Source: CAWGOF01 sp963824225 (GTDB lineage Bacteria; Acidobacteriota; Polarisedimenticolia; Polarisedimenticolales; Polarisedimenticolaceae). Taken from it: a DNA stretch of 64,000 bases. The position numbers were made by a program, and so were the translations under genes. Positions 9,863 to 18,292 of this stretch are shown here, one piece after another (the first letter of the stretch is position 1; each line of letters begins with the position of its first letter). Under the pieces are notes generated by a model. It saw only the letters and a list, made by a program, of their open reading frames with translations, ran no database searches and was not told the DNA's origin. The DNA is taken from positions 2,418,001-2,482,000 of the forward strand of contig CAWGOF010000003.1 of NCBI GenBank assembly GCA_963824225.1. The letters run 5' to 3'.

Positions 9863-10972
9863 TCAGTCCGTGGCGGCGCTAAGGCTCGGCACGACGCAAA
9901 GCTTCGCCCTGACTGGAGCGAAGCTCGCGTCCTTCGTGCTCAACAGCTCGATCCATGGGCCTCCGAAGAACCGTCCGAGGGTCGCCCGGCGCAAGACCTC
10001 GCTCGCCGCGTGGATGCGAGCCAGCGCCCGCGCTCCGTCGGGGATCGTCCAGAACGACCGACGCGCCGGGTTGCTCCCCCGCAAGTTCGTCCCGTTGCGC
10101 ACCCGGATCGAGGAGAACCCGCTGTTGCGCAGGATCCGGGCCAGGCTCGACGGCGTGTACCCCACCTGATACGGGAACGCGGCGAGCCCGGTCAGCGCGA
10201 GGATTCGCCCCACACTGTCGCCGAGGATCCCGGGCGCCGCTCGATCGACGCGCTGCAGAAGGCGGACGAACCCCCCGTTCGGCACGCGCAGCAGGAGACG
10301 TCCCCCGGGGCGCAGGACGCGACCGATCTCGGCGAGCTCGAGCCACGGCTCGGTCAGCTGGTCGAAGCACGACCATACGAACACGGCGTCGAACGAGCAG
10401 GGCGGGAACCGCGCGTCGCCCAGCGTGCCCTTCGTGACCTCGAGCCCCTGCGCGCGGCTGAACTCCACGACGCACGTCCCGACGTCCACGCCCTCGCAGT
10501 GCCAGCCGTGCCGCTCGCCGGCCGCGAGGAACCCTCCGACGAAGCTTCCGACCTCGAGCACCCGCGCGTCGCGTCCGACCCACTCGACGAGCCCCGGCAT
10601 CCGCGCGAGGAACGCGGCGCGAAACTCGCGGAACGAGCTTTCGAGCCATCGGGGATGGTACGCATCGGTCGCATACGCGAGCTCGGACGCTTCGGGAGAC
10701 AGCTGCGGATCGCGAGCCACGGTACCGCACGTCTCGCACATCATCAGCCGGGCGGGGTAGGTCTGCGTCGGGTACGCGCGGTCCTTCAGCATGTAGTGCG
10801 GCGTGCCGGGGGGGAACCGATCGCGGTAGAACCGCTCGCGCAGGTCCCGCTCGCCCTCCATCTGCTCGACGTCGCGGAGCTCCGCGAGGCGCCGATCGCC
10901 GCACGCGATGCATGCGGTATATCCCCGAAACCACGTTGCGATCGGGTGAATCGAGCTCCATGGGCGCGCCAT
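9863..10972 (-). CDS. Class I SAM-dependent methyltransferase with N-terminal CxxC pairs
   Basis: A 369-residue protein read from an ATG at 10972. The N-terminus has two Cys pairs (CIAC near residue 20 and CETC near residue 80) that probably bind zinc, as in methyltransf_13-type sugar and natural-product methyltransferases. The SAM-binding motif I reads LEVGSFVGGFLA, followed by an acidic GVDVG strand and the post-motif LRPGGRLLLRVPNGG. A C-terminal region of about 130 residues carries no motif I recognise. The longer upstream frame to 11716 is low-complexity Arg-rich shadow sequence, so I start at the MARPWSS ATG. It converges with the RHS gene (51 bp between stops) and diverges from the FAD oxidoreductase gene. 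The substrate is unknown; a glycan or lipid precursor is a guess. Confidence 0.85.
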   Translation of the reverse strand: MARPWSSIHPIATWFRGYTACIACGDRRLAELRDVEQMEGERDLRERFYRDRFPPGTPHYMLKDRAYPTQTYPARLMMCETCGTVARDPQLSPEASELAYATDAYHPRWLESSFREFRAAFLARMPGLVEWVGRDARVLEVGSFVGGFLAAGERHGWHCEGVDVGTCVVEFSRAQGLEVTKGTLGDARFPPCSFDAVFVWSCFDQLTEPWLELAEIGRVLRPGGRLLLRVPNGGFVRLLQRVDRAAPGILGDSVGRILALTGLAAFPYQVGYTPSSLARILRNSGFSSIRVRNGTNLRGSNPARRSFWTIPDGARALARIHAASEVLRRATLGRFFGGPWIELLSTKDASFAPVRAKLCVVPSLSAATD

Positions 10973-11181
10973 GTCCCGCGGCCCATGCAGAGGACGGGCC
11001 AACGCGCGGGTCGTGGAAAAGTTCCTCGGCTGCGGTAGTTCCGGGTCGAGTGCGCATGCAATCCTTCCACACAAGGTCCCGAATCGGCCGCAGTACCACG
11101 AGCGCGAAGCTTGCATAGGAAGCGCGTGTCGAGCTTTCCGTCGGACGCCGTCGGGCGTTCCAGCACGTAACGGAGAAGAAC

Positions 11182-12745
11182 ATGGAGACGGGTTCCGGAC
11201 GATCCGTGTCGGTATGGATGGAGGACCCGCGCCGCGACGCACCCGAGCGTCTGGCTCGGGCCGTCGACGTCGACGTGTGCATCGTCGGTGCGGGCATCGC
11301 CGGACTGTCGACGGCGTACGAGCTCGTGCGTCAGGGAGCCTCCGTCGTGGTGCTCGAGGACGGCTCGATCGGCAGCGGGGAGACCGCGCGCACGACGGCG
11401 CACCTGGCGAACGCGATCGACGATCGGTACTTCCTGGTCGAGCGCCTGCACGGCGAGCTCGGAGCGCGGCTGCTCGCCGACAGCCACACGGCGGCGATCG
11501 ACGAGATCGAGCGCATCGTGCGCCACGAGCAGATCGACTGTGCGTTCGAGCGGGTCGACGGCTACCTGTTCGTGCCACCCGGCGAGTCGCCCGACGTGCT
11601 CGAGCGGGAGCTCGACGCGTGCCACCGGGTCGGACTGCCGGCGGTCGAGTGGTTCGATCGTGCGCCCCTCCCGAGCTTCGACACGGGGCGCTGCCTGCGG
11701 TTTCCGCGGCAGGCACAGCTCCACCCTCTGCGGTACCTCCACGGTCTGGCCCGGGCGATCGAGTCCCGCGGCGGCCGCGGCCAGATCTTCACCGGAACCC
11801 ACGTCGAGCGCATCGAGGCTGGCGAGAACGGCTCACCGGCGCGCATCGAGGTTCGCGGTGGGAAGGCGTCCGTGACCGCGCGAAACGTCGTCGTGGCGAC
11901 GAACACACCCGTGAACGACATGCTCGTGCTGCACACCAAGCAGTACCCGTATCGCACGTTCGTCATCGGAGCGCCCGTCCCCCGGGACACGATCGCGCGT
12001 GCGCTGTACTGGGACACGGCCCATCCGTACCACTACGTGAGGCTCGTCGATCGGGACGACGGCGACAGCCTCCTGCTCGTCGGCGGCGAGGATCACGAGA
12101 CCGGGCAGTTCGACGACGCCGACGAGCGGTATGCGCGGCTCGAGCAATGGGCGCGCGAGCGGTTTCCGGGAATGGGACCGCTCGTCGTACCGCTGGTCGG
12201 GCCAGGTTCTCGAGCCCGCGGACACCGTGGGGTTCATCGGCCGCAACCCGGGCGACGACAACGTCTGGGTCATCAGCGGTGACTCGGGGAACGGCATGAC
12301 CCTCGGTGCGTTGGCCGGGATGCTGCTGTGCGATCTCATCGGCGGCCGCGACAACCCGTGGGCCGCGCTGTACGAGCCGTCGCGCAAGTCGCTCGCCGCC
12401 GCGCTCACGTTCGCCAAGCACAACCTCAACATTGCCGCGCAATATGCGGGCTGGGTCACGCCGGGCGACGTCGGTGCGGAGATCGAGATCCCGCAGGGTT
12501 GCGGGGCCACGGTGCGCCACGGTCTGCACAAGCACGCGGTGTATCGCGACCCCGCGGGGAAGCTGCACCGCTTCTCGGCCACGTGTCCGCACCTCGGCGC
12601 TGTCGTCAGCTGGAACTCCGAGGAGGGCACGTGGGACTGCCCCGCCCACGGCTCGCGATTCGACGCCCTGGGCAAGGTCCTCAACGGCCCCGCCAATTCC
12701 GACCTGAGCCCGCCGAAGGACGAAACGAAAAAGGAGGCGACCCCG
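11182..12745 (+). CDS. FAD-dependent oxidoreductase with C-terminal Rieske [2Fe-2S] domain (one frameshift)
   Basis: The N-terminal DAO-type flavin domain has the dinucleotide motif VCIVGAGIAGLSTAYEL at about residue 30 and a GETARTTAHL segment typical of this family. The flavin domain closes with SGDSGNGMTLG, and a Rieske domain follows with CPHLG...CPAHGSRFD, giving the two Cys-His pairs that bind the 2Fe-2S cluster. The frame breaks once near 12187: the protein runs in one frame to GPLV, then YRWSGQVLEP continues one base later, so one extra base explains it. Corrected length is about 521 residues, normal for the family. No stop codon precedes the downstream ferritin-like gene, so the frame runs straight into it. 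A GGAGAAG Shine-Dalgarno-like run precedes the ATG. It is likely a cytoplasmic redox or stress enzyme of unknown substrate. Confidence 0.85.
12731..12737 (+). promoter_or_regulatory. Strong Shine-Dalgarno for the ferritin-like gene
   Basis: AAGGAGG ends 8 nt before the ATG at 12746. It supports an independent translation start for the DUF892 protein even though the Rieske gene is in the same frame and has no stop before it. Confidence 0.8.
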
Positions 12746-13252
12746 ATGTTCGTCAAGCCCGAGTTCAACTCGCTCCGCGATCTGCTGCTCGATCAGCTGA
12801 ACGACCTGTACGATGCGGAGCAGCGTCTGACCGAGGCGCTACCCAAGCTGGCCCATGCCGCACAATCGCCCGAGCTCAAGCGCGTTCTGCACGAGCACGT
12901 GGACCAGACGCGACAGCACGTCACGCGCCTCGAGGACGTGTTCCACATGCTCGGCGTGCCGCCCGAGCGCACGACCTGCGCGGCGATGAAGGGTCTGATC
13001 CAGGAAGGCGAGCACATGGTGCAGGCCAAGGGCCTGCCGGCCGTCCGGGACGCCGGGATCATCGCGGCGGCCCAGCGTGTCGAGCACTACGAGATGGCCG
13101 GCTACGGCACGGCACGGACGTTCGCGCAGCAGCTCGGCCATGCCGACGCGGCGAACCTGCTGCAGACGACGCTCGACGAGGAGGGTGCGGCCAACGGTCG
13201 GCTGAACGCCATTGCCATGGAGGGCGTCAACGTCCAGGCCGCGCGCTCGTGA
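12746..13252 (+). CDS. Ferritin-like DUF892 (YciE/YciF family) protein
   Basis: A 168-residue all-helical protein matching the YciE/YciF ferritin-like family. It begins with a LLLDQLNDLYDAEQRLTEALP helix and continues with HEHVDQTRQHVTRLE, CAAMKGLIQEGE, QRVEHYEMAGYGTARTFA and LDEEGAANGRL, which supply the regularly spaced Glu and His residues expected at a di-iron centre. The start is set by the excellent Shine-Dalgarno at 12731. The family is stress-associated and of unproven chemistry; it often sits near catalase or other oxidative-stress genes. Pairing with a Rieske flavoprotein suggests a joint role in iron or oxygen stress, which is inference. It is in frame with the upstream gene, so a fusion product by read-through is possible. 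Confidence 0.9.
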   Translation: MFVKPEFNSLRDLLLDQLNDLYDAEQRLTEALPKLAHAAQSPELKRVLHEHVDQTRQHVTRLEDVFHMLGVPPERTTCAAMKGLIQEGEHMVQAKGLPAVRDAGIIAAAQRVEHYEMAGYGTARTFAQQLGHADAANLLQTTLDEEGAANGRLNAIAMEGVNVQAARS

Positions 13253-13273
13253 GGTCGCGCGGCGCGTGAGCCG

Positions 13274-13315
13274 TCAGAAGGCGTGCCTCAGAAGGCGTGC
13301 CTCAGAAGGCGTAGC
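13274..13315. repeat. Three tandem copies of a 14-bp unit covering a stop codon
   Basis: The unit TCAGAAGGCGTGCC occurs twice perfectly (13274-13287, 13288-13301) and a third time with one or two changes (13302-13315). The third copy encodes the last codons and the TGA of the minus-strand beta-propeller gene. The other two repeat those codons downstream of the stop, out of phase because 14 is not a multiple of three. Confidence 0.9.
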
Positions 13316-15314
13316 CGATGACCTCGTGCTCCGTCGGGCTGTAGTACACGCGCTCGGCGACGTCGTCGACCTGATAGCTCGGGGCCTTGTCCTTGCCGAT
13401 CGGGATGATCCCGCGGATCGAGCCGTCGCGCTTGTCGACCTGCGCGATCCCGTAGCCTCGATCGAGCTGGACCATCATGAATTGGAAGTCGCGCGCCGCG
13501 ACCGAGGCCTCGAACCGCTGCTTGGCGAGACGCGCGTAGTCAGCGGATAGGCCTGCGGCGCCCTGGGCGAGCTTCGCGTACCCGATCGACAGCTCTTCGC
13601 CGACCTCGCGGTCGAGCGTGCCGTCCGGGCGTGTCGACGCGTACTGGGCCAGGGCCGCGCTCGCCATGCCCGCTTCGGCCGCCGCCATCCCCGCACGAAC
13701 CGACTGCGCGATCAGGAGCGCGCGGACCCACCCCGGCTGCCGAGGCGCCGGGTAGTACCGGTGGAACAGGAGCTGGCCCTCCCGATCGAACGCCGCGACG
13801 TTCTGCGCGCCGAGGAGCGTGACCCGATCGCCCGTCGCCTCGAGCGCGCGCGGGACGTCGTCCCCGTCGACGGCGAGCGGGGCGGCGTTGAGCCGCTTGG
13901 CCGACGCTTCGCGCTTGTCGATCCTCCACAGCGCGCCGTCCTCGGCGGCGAACGCGTAGAGCATGTTCCCCGCGTCCGCGGTGACGAGCGAGTCGGATGC
14001 GACCGCCCGGCCGAGGAGCGAGCTGCCGGTCTTCGGATCGAACACGTTGACCTCGTGCGTTGTGACGTACAGCACGCCGCGAGGCACGATCTCGGTCGAG
14101 AGGATCCGCCCGCGAACCTTGAGCGAGTCGGGGAACCGGAACGCGCCCGCACGGACGTCGAGCAGGTTCAGGAAGTACACGGTGCCCTTGTTCGTCCACG
14201 CACTGTCGTAGCCCGTCGTGACCACCAGGCCCTGATCGGTCGACTGCCAGTCGATGATCCCGCCGTCCGAGTCGATCCCCTTCCCGTCCTTGCCCCACGT
14301 GGGCTTGCCCGTGTCGTACTCGACGTACTTGATGTTGCCCTTGACGGCGCCGCCCGGGCTGAGGATCGCGCCCGCCTCGAGCAGGACCGGCGCGTTCAGC
14401 GGCCCCTTGACCTTGATCGCCTTGGGCCACACCGGGCTTCCGTCGGTCAGGCGGTAGGCCGAGAACAGCGTCTGCACCGGCTCGGCGCCGTTCGTGCTCG
14501 TTCCCTGACCTCGGACCTCGGTGCCGACAACTACGATCGCCGGGCGCTGCTCGGTCCAGAACAGCCGCGCCACCCCGTCGCCGTCGCGGTTCGCGACTCG
14601 CCACATCGACTGGCCCGTCGCGCCCGACAGCTTCAAGAGCGAACCGCGCGACGCGAGGACGACGTCCGACCCGACCTCGAGCGGACGGATCGCCGATTCC
14701 GTCGACGGTGGTGCCGCGGCCTGGGCTAGGCGCGCCAGCACACCGGCGAGCTTCTGCATCCCCGCCGACATCTTCCCGAGGATCTCGCTGTTGCTCCAGC
14801 GGATCTGGCCCGTGCGGATGTCGGCGAGGAACAGCTTGATCGTCGGGTCGTCGCGCTCCTGACCGAGGATCAACAGCCCGCCGCTCTCGAACAGAACGGT
14901 GCGGTCGAGGATATTCGAGATCCCTGCGGCACGCGAGTCGAACACCAGGTGTCCGTCCGCCGCATCGAGCACGAGCGTGCGGTCGCGCAGCTTGCCGGCC
15001 GAGACGACGAACAGCGCCGTTCCGGGGATCGATTCGAACGAGTCCTCGACGACCTCGTCGAGTCCCGTATGACTCCACCTCGACTTGCCGGTCGACGGAT
15101 CGACCCCGTGGAGCGATCCCGGCGTGGCGACGACGAGCGGCCCGAGCGGGTGGGCCCACTGCCAGCGCACGGGCTGCTCGAACTTCGCGGTCCAGGTCGG
15201 TCCGACCGAGGGGATCGTCGGGTCCTTGGTGCGCTCGACGCTGGCGACGAGGCCTGGAGCCAAGAGCAACACGCCCATGGAGAGTGCAATGGGCTGCAAC
15301 GAACGAACGCGCAT
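13302..15314 (-). CDS. Secreted PQQ-type (BamB-like) beta-propeller protein
   Basis: A 670-residue protein with an N-terminal signal peptide (MRVRSLQPIALSMGVLLLAP). The body consists of repeated beta-propeller blades of the PQQ-like type, for example LHGVDPSTGKSRWSH, LVLDAADGHLVFDSRA, LFLADIRTGQIRWS, LLKLSGATGQSMWRVA and VNVFDPKTGSSLLGRA. The C-terminal ~150 residues contain an Ala-rich helical section followed by another strand region ending in EVIGYAF. Such propellers act as periplasmic scaffolds or, with PQQ, as dehydrogenases. I see no clear catalytic PQQ dehydrogenase residues, so a scaffold role is more likely. It is transcribed away from the lipoprotein gene at 15560 across a 245-bp spacer in which I found no convincing promoter or RNA. 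Confidence 0.8.
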   Translation of the reverse strand: MRVRSLQPIALSMGVLLLAPGLVASVERTKDPTIPSVGPTWTAKFEQPVRWQWAHPLGPLVVATPGSLHGVDPSTGKSRWSHTGLDEVVEDSFESIPGTALFVVSAGKLRDRTLVLDAADGHLVFDSRAAGISNILDRTVLFESGGLLILGQERDDPTIKLFLADIRTGQIRWSNSEILGKMSAGMQKLAGVLARLAQAAAPPSTESAIRPLEVGSDVVLASRGSLLKLSGATGQSMWRVANRDGDGVARLFWTEQRPAIVVVGTEVRGQGTSTNGAEPVQTLFSAYRLTDGSPVWPKAIKVKGPLNAPVLLEAGAILSPGGAVKGNIKYVEYDTGKPTWGKDGKGIDSDGGIIDWQSTDQGLVVTTGYDSAWTNKGTVYFLNLLDVRAGAFRFPDSLKVRGRILSTEIVPRGVLYVTTHEVNVFDPKTGSSLLGRAVASDSLVTADAGNMLYAFAAEDGALWRIDKREASAKRLNAAPLAVDGDDVPRALEATGDRVTLLGAQNVAAFDREGQLLFHRYYPAPRQPGWVRALLIAQSVRAGMAAAEAGMASAALAQYASTRPDGTLDREVGEELSIGYAKLAQGAAGLSADYARLAKQRFEASVAARDFQFMMVQLDRGYGIAQVDKRDGSIRGIIPIGKDKAPSYQVDDVAERVYYSPTEHEVIGYAF

Positions 15315-15559
15315 GACGACACCCCTTCGCTCTGGAATCGCGGAGGAGAACGTAGGTCGGTCCGCGGAGCAGTCAACCCGGATGAACCCCGCCGTTCGTA
15401 ACGGCCCTACACCGCGCGTCCATGTTCAACGCTGGCTCGGTTGCAGCGATTACCCGATAGCGTGACGAATTCGACGCGACCAATACTCCCAATTCACCGA
15501 TTTGAACGAAGACAACGGAGTGGGTCATCAACACCCTGGGAAGGGGATTTGGGGGACCG

Positions 15560-16255
15560 ATGGACAGGCTACGACAGGCCGTGCCGCTCGGGCTGGCACT
15601 CCTCATGCTGCTCGTTCCGTTCGCCGGATGCAGTGACGACGACGACGACAACAACCCACCGACGACGACGAGATTCGCCGGGACGTTCACCGGCGCGAGC
15701 GGCGAGAGCGGAGTGCTGAACTTTACCGTACAGCAGCCACCTCCGGCGGCGGTGACGATCATTCGGGCGACGATCACGACGACGGGCACGGCAACGGTGA
15801 GCGGGGCTGGCACGGTCAGCCTCTCCGGAACGTTCGACGACGTGACCGGAGACCTGAACGTCAGCGGTGGTGGATACACGTTCTCCGGCGTCGTGGTCGA
15901 CGGACAGCTCGTGGGCGACTACACCGGGCCCAACGGTCCTGGCTCGTTCGCCGCCCTGCAGGCGACGGGCGCGAACGTCTCCCTGTACTGCGGGACGTTC
16001 GACGGCGACTTGACCGGCATGTGGAACCTGGCGGTCAGCAGCGATGGGACGGTCGTGGGCAGCTTCACCGATGCCGGAAACGACTCCGCTGCGCTCTCCG
16101 GCTCGGTCGACGGGGGCGACGTCGCGCTCGAAGTACCGGGTGGGGACGTGACCGCGACGGGCAGCATCAATGGTGGCTCGGCCACCGGGACGTGGACCGA
16201 CGTGGGCTCGGGTGACACGGGAACCTGGACCGGAAGCACCGGCGCCTGCAGCTGA
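15560..16255 (+). CDS. Lipoprotein of unknown function, Thr/Gly-rich beta protein
   Basis: A 231-residue protein with a type II signal peptide: a hydrophobic run followed by the lipobox LVPFAGC, lipidated Cys at residue 24, then an acidic DDDDDNN spacer. The mature part is Gly/Thr/Ser-rich and made of short strands with repeated SGTFD, GTVVGSF and GSVDGG motifs. Two halves resemble each other (around residues 35-130 and 145-230). The pattern fits small outer-membrane or periplasmic lipoproteins found in many GC-rich environmental genomes. A GGGGG run lies just before the ATG. I cannot assign a molecular role. Confidence 0.75.
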   Translation: MDRLRQAVPLGLALLMLLVPFAGCSDDDDDNNPPTTTRFAGTFTGASGESGVLNFTVQQPPPAAVTIIRATITTTGTATVSGAGTVSLSGTFDDVTGDLNVSGGGYTFSGVVVDGQLVGDYTGPNGPGSFAALQATGANVSLYCGTFDGDLTGMWNLAVSSDGTVVGSFTDAGNDSAALSGSVDGGDVALEVPGGDVTATGSINGGSATGTWTDVGSGDTGTWTGSTGACS

Positions 16256-16306
16256 GCGGACGGTGGGCGGATCGGTCGAGCTCGGCTCGCCGGTCCGTCC
16301 GTTGCG

Positions 16307-16981
16307 TCAGAGCACACCGTACAGGTTGGCTCGCCCGCGCTTGCCGGTGAGCTCGATCATGCGGCTGTGTTGAAGACAGTACGCCATTCGTTGCGCCAGC
16401 TTCCCGCTTGCGCTCAGCGCAATCGCGAGATCGCGCGCGGTGAACGACACCAAGCCGTTGGGGACGAACCCGCGCCAATCCCTCGGCTCGGCGAACACAC
16501 GCTGCCCCAGCACCTCGAGCAGCCGACGCTCCTCGACCGCCCAGCCTCGCCGGCGCCACTGCCGCTTCCCCACGTAGCGCCACACCTCCTCCGCCCGGAT
16601 CATCACCAGCTCGAGCGAGAAGTTCGGGTTTGCCAACAGATGCGGGATGCGGACCAGCTCCCAGAACACATCGTGCAATTGGCCTCGCTTCGGTGATTTC
16701 CGGCGAACGGGCTGCGCGCCGTCATCGGGCGCGGGGCGAACGATCCATTTCTCCTCGATCAGGGGATAGATCACGCGCACCGGATGAGTGCGCACAAGCT
16801 GGGCCAGCTTCGACTTGATCGCTGCGAAATGGCCCGTCTGGATCTCGATCAGCAGGTTACCGCGGACGATGTCGATGACGAAGCCGTCGACCGCGACCTC
16901 GAGGCGATCGCCCGGCCGGGTGTACCAGTGCTTCAACGCCGCGTGGAGCGGCTTTTCGTTCAACTCGCCGATGCCGGCCAT
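16307..16981 (-). CDS. Conserved hypothetical, possible PD-(D/E)xK-like N-terminal domain
   Basis: A 224-residue protein. The N-terminal half contains GFVIDIVRGNLLIEIQTGHFAAIKSKL, an Asp followed about nine residues later by ExQ and then a Lys-bearing helix. That layout resembles a degenerate PD-(D/E)xK nuclease core, but this is pattern resemblance only. A basic middle section (RRKSPKRG) and a C-terminal helical region (LVSFTARDLAIALSASGKLAQRMAYCLQ) look like a winged-helix or DNA-binding module. I recall similar stand-alone proteins annotated as hypothetical in other phyla. It is 9 bp downstream of the membrane gene at 16991 and may be co-transcribed with it. Confidence 0.7.
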   Translation of the reverse strand: MAGIGELNEKPLHAALKHWYTRPGDRLEVAVDGFVIDIVRGNLLIEIQTGHFAAIKSKLAQLVRTHPVRVIYPLIEEKWIVRPAPDDGAQPVRRKSPKRGQLHDVFWELVRIPHLLANPNFSLELVMIRAEEVWRYVGKRQWRRRGWAVEERRLLEVLGQRVFAEPRDWRGFVPNGLVSFTARDLAIALSASGKLAQRMAYCLQHSRMIELTGKRGRANLYGVL

Positions 16982-16990
16982 GACCCCTTC

Positions 16991-17719
16991 TCAGCGTGGC
17001 CCGAGGATCTCAGTACCCCACGGGTTATCCAGCGCGATGAGCCAGCGACCCTCCCGACGCCGCAAGACATCGGTCGACTCGCCACTCATCACGACCGCGT
17101 TGCCCGCGGGGTCGGAACCGTTGAGATGCCACCGGCCGACGTAGAGTGCCACATCTTCGGCTTCGACCAACTGCTGTGCCTCAGAGCGCAGCTCGGTGAA
17201 GGCGCTGTTGCGCTGTAGATGTGGTGGCTCTCCCCGCCAGAGCGCAACCGCGATGACGGTCGCGACGAATACCGCCAGCGAACCCCAGTACCAAGCCGCG
17301 CGGTCGCGCAGCAGCGGCACAACCACCGTACATCCGATCATCGGTGCCAGAGCTAGCAGTACTTGGTGGTCCACGGATCTCATTAGTGCGATGACCGTGT
17401 ACACCAGACCGGGCCCACTAATCGCAACCGCGGCGAGGTTGGCGAGGTAGATGACGCTCGTCCGGATGGTCGTAGTGGCGCGACGAAATGTCGGGTACAC
17501 GAAGCACGACAGTGCGGAGAGCGCGATCATCGCAGGAATGGACCAAGCCCAGACGATCCCCGCGGCTTCCTGACTTTCGCCGACGGGAACGAACACCAGG
17601 ACTGCCGCCATCAAGCAAATGATGGAGCTGACGGCGAGCGTGCACGCGTACGCGACCATCGCCCACGTAGTCACCCGGCTGCTGGGGCGCCCGGCGGCCT
17701 CGTTACGATCCGTGTTCAC
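16991..17719 (-). CDS. Membrane protein with a C-terminal half SnoaL/KSI-like domain
   Basis: A 242-residue protein. Residues ~18-150 form about five hydrophobic helices (for example VAYACTLAVSSIICLMAAVL and WYWGSLAVFVATVIAVAL). The last ~75 residues match the second half of a SnoaL/ketosteroid-isomerase-like (SgcJ/DUF4440) domain: VEAEDVALYVGRWHLNGSDPAG, a Ser-Thr-Asp-Val strand and RREGRWLIALDNPWG. The first helix-strand half of that fold is not visible. The protein therefore looks like a chimera or remnant in which a SnoaL fragment was joined to a membrane segment. The region is noticeably less GC-rich than its neighbours. The function is unknown. Confidence 0.65.
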   Translation of the reverse strand: MNTDRNEAAGRPSSRVTTWAMVAYACTLAVSSIICLMAAVLVFVPVGESQEAAGIVWAWSIPAMIALSALSCFVYPTFRRATTTIRTSVIYLANLAAVAISGPGLVYTVIALMRSVDHQVLLALAPMIGCTVVVPLLRDRAAWYWGSLAVFVATVIAVALWRGEPPHLQRNSAFTELRSEAQQLVEAEDVALYVGRWHLNGSDPAGNAVVMSGESTDVLRRREGRWLIALDNPWGTEILGPR

Positions 17720-17752
17720 GTCGCTTCCACGACCCGACCAACCCTCGCCTTT

Positions 17753-18118
17753 TCAATCCAGTCCTCGAAGGGCGAAGAAGAGGATGGACAGTGCCGCCAG
17801 GAAAGCCGCGAGCAATGTGCCTAGAACGAAGAGCAGCGGCCGGATCCAGGGAACGGGACGCTGACCAAGCCACATCACATAGCTCTCGACGCATGGCCCC
17901 GCTGTAAAGCAGACGTTGGCCAGCAAGACTCGTGAGATCAGGAACAGTAGAAAGCCTGGATCCGTCAGACGCGACTGCGTTGATGACATGACGCCGGCGT
18001 ACAGGGCGACAGCCGTGAGGGCGAGGTTGTACGGGATTCGGAGCCGTTCCCACCTCAAGAACACATGACGTGGGCTGAGCATCGCGGGTTCGTGTATGGC
18101 CGCTGCTGCGTCCTGCAT
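17753..18118 (-). CDS. Small integral membrane protein
   Basis: About 121 residues from the ATG at 18118 (MQDAAAA). An earlier ATG at 18169 would add 17 residues, and the still longer frame overlaps the dprA start and looks non-coding. The sequence begins SPRHVFLRWERLRIPYNLALTAVALYAG, followed by three more hydrophobic segments ending in LGTLLAAFLAALSILFFAL. It lies directly upstream of the SnoaL-fragment membrane gene on the same strand (33 bp gap) and is divergent from dprA. I do not recognise a function. Confidence 0.65.
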   Translation of the reverse strand: MQDAAAAIHEPAMLSPRHVFLRWERLRIPYNLALTAVALYAGVMSSTQSRLTDPGFLLFLISRVLLANVCFTAGPCVESYVMWLGQRPVPWIRPLLFVLGTLLAAFLAALSILFFALRGLD

Positions 18119-18292
18119 TGCGAGCCCCTGTGTTCCGGCTTGCCCAAGATGTACCACGAACCGGGTCATCGGATGACGGCTGGCGTATGCATTTCGGTGG
18201 TTTCCGCCCCGCAACCGGCTCGGTCGGTTCGGTTGGCTTGACGCCGCCCGCTCTCGGTCTGATATTCCCCGCGCCTCCTCGGGTGTTCGATC

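Noticed and set aside
10973..11181. tRNA or small RNA in the divergent gap
   Set aside because: No T-loop (GGTTCGA-type) or cloverleaf pattern could be found by eye; only the Shine-Dalgarno of the FAD gene is convincing.
15315..15559. Regulatory RNA or promoter in the 245-bp divergent gap
   Set aside because: The region is less GC-rich, but I saw no conserved riboswitch motif or clear -35/-10 pair.
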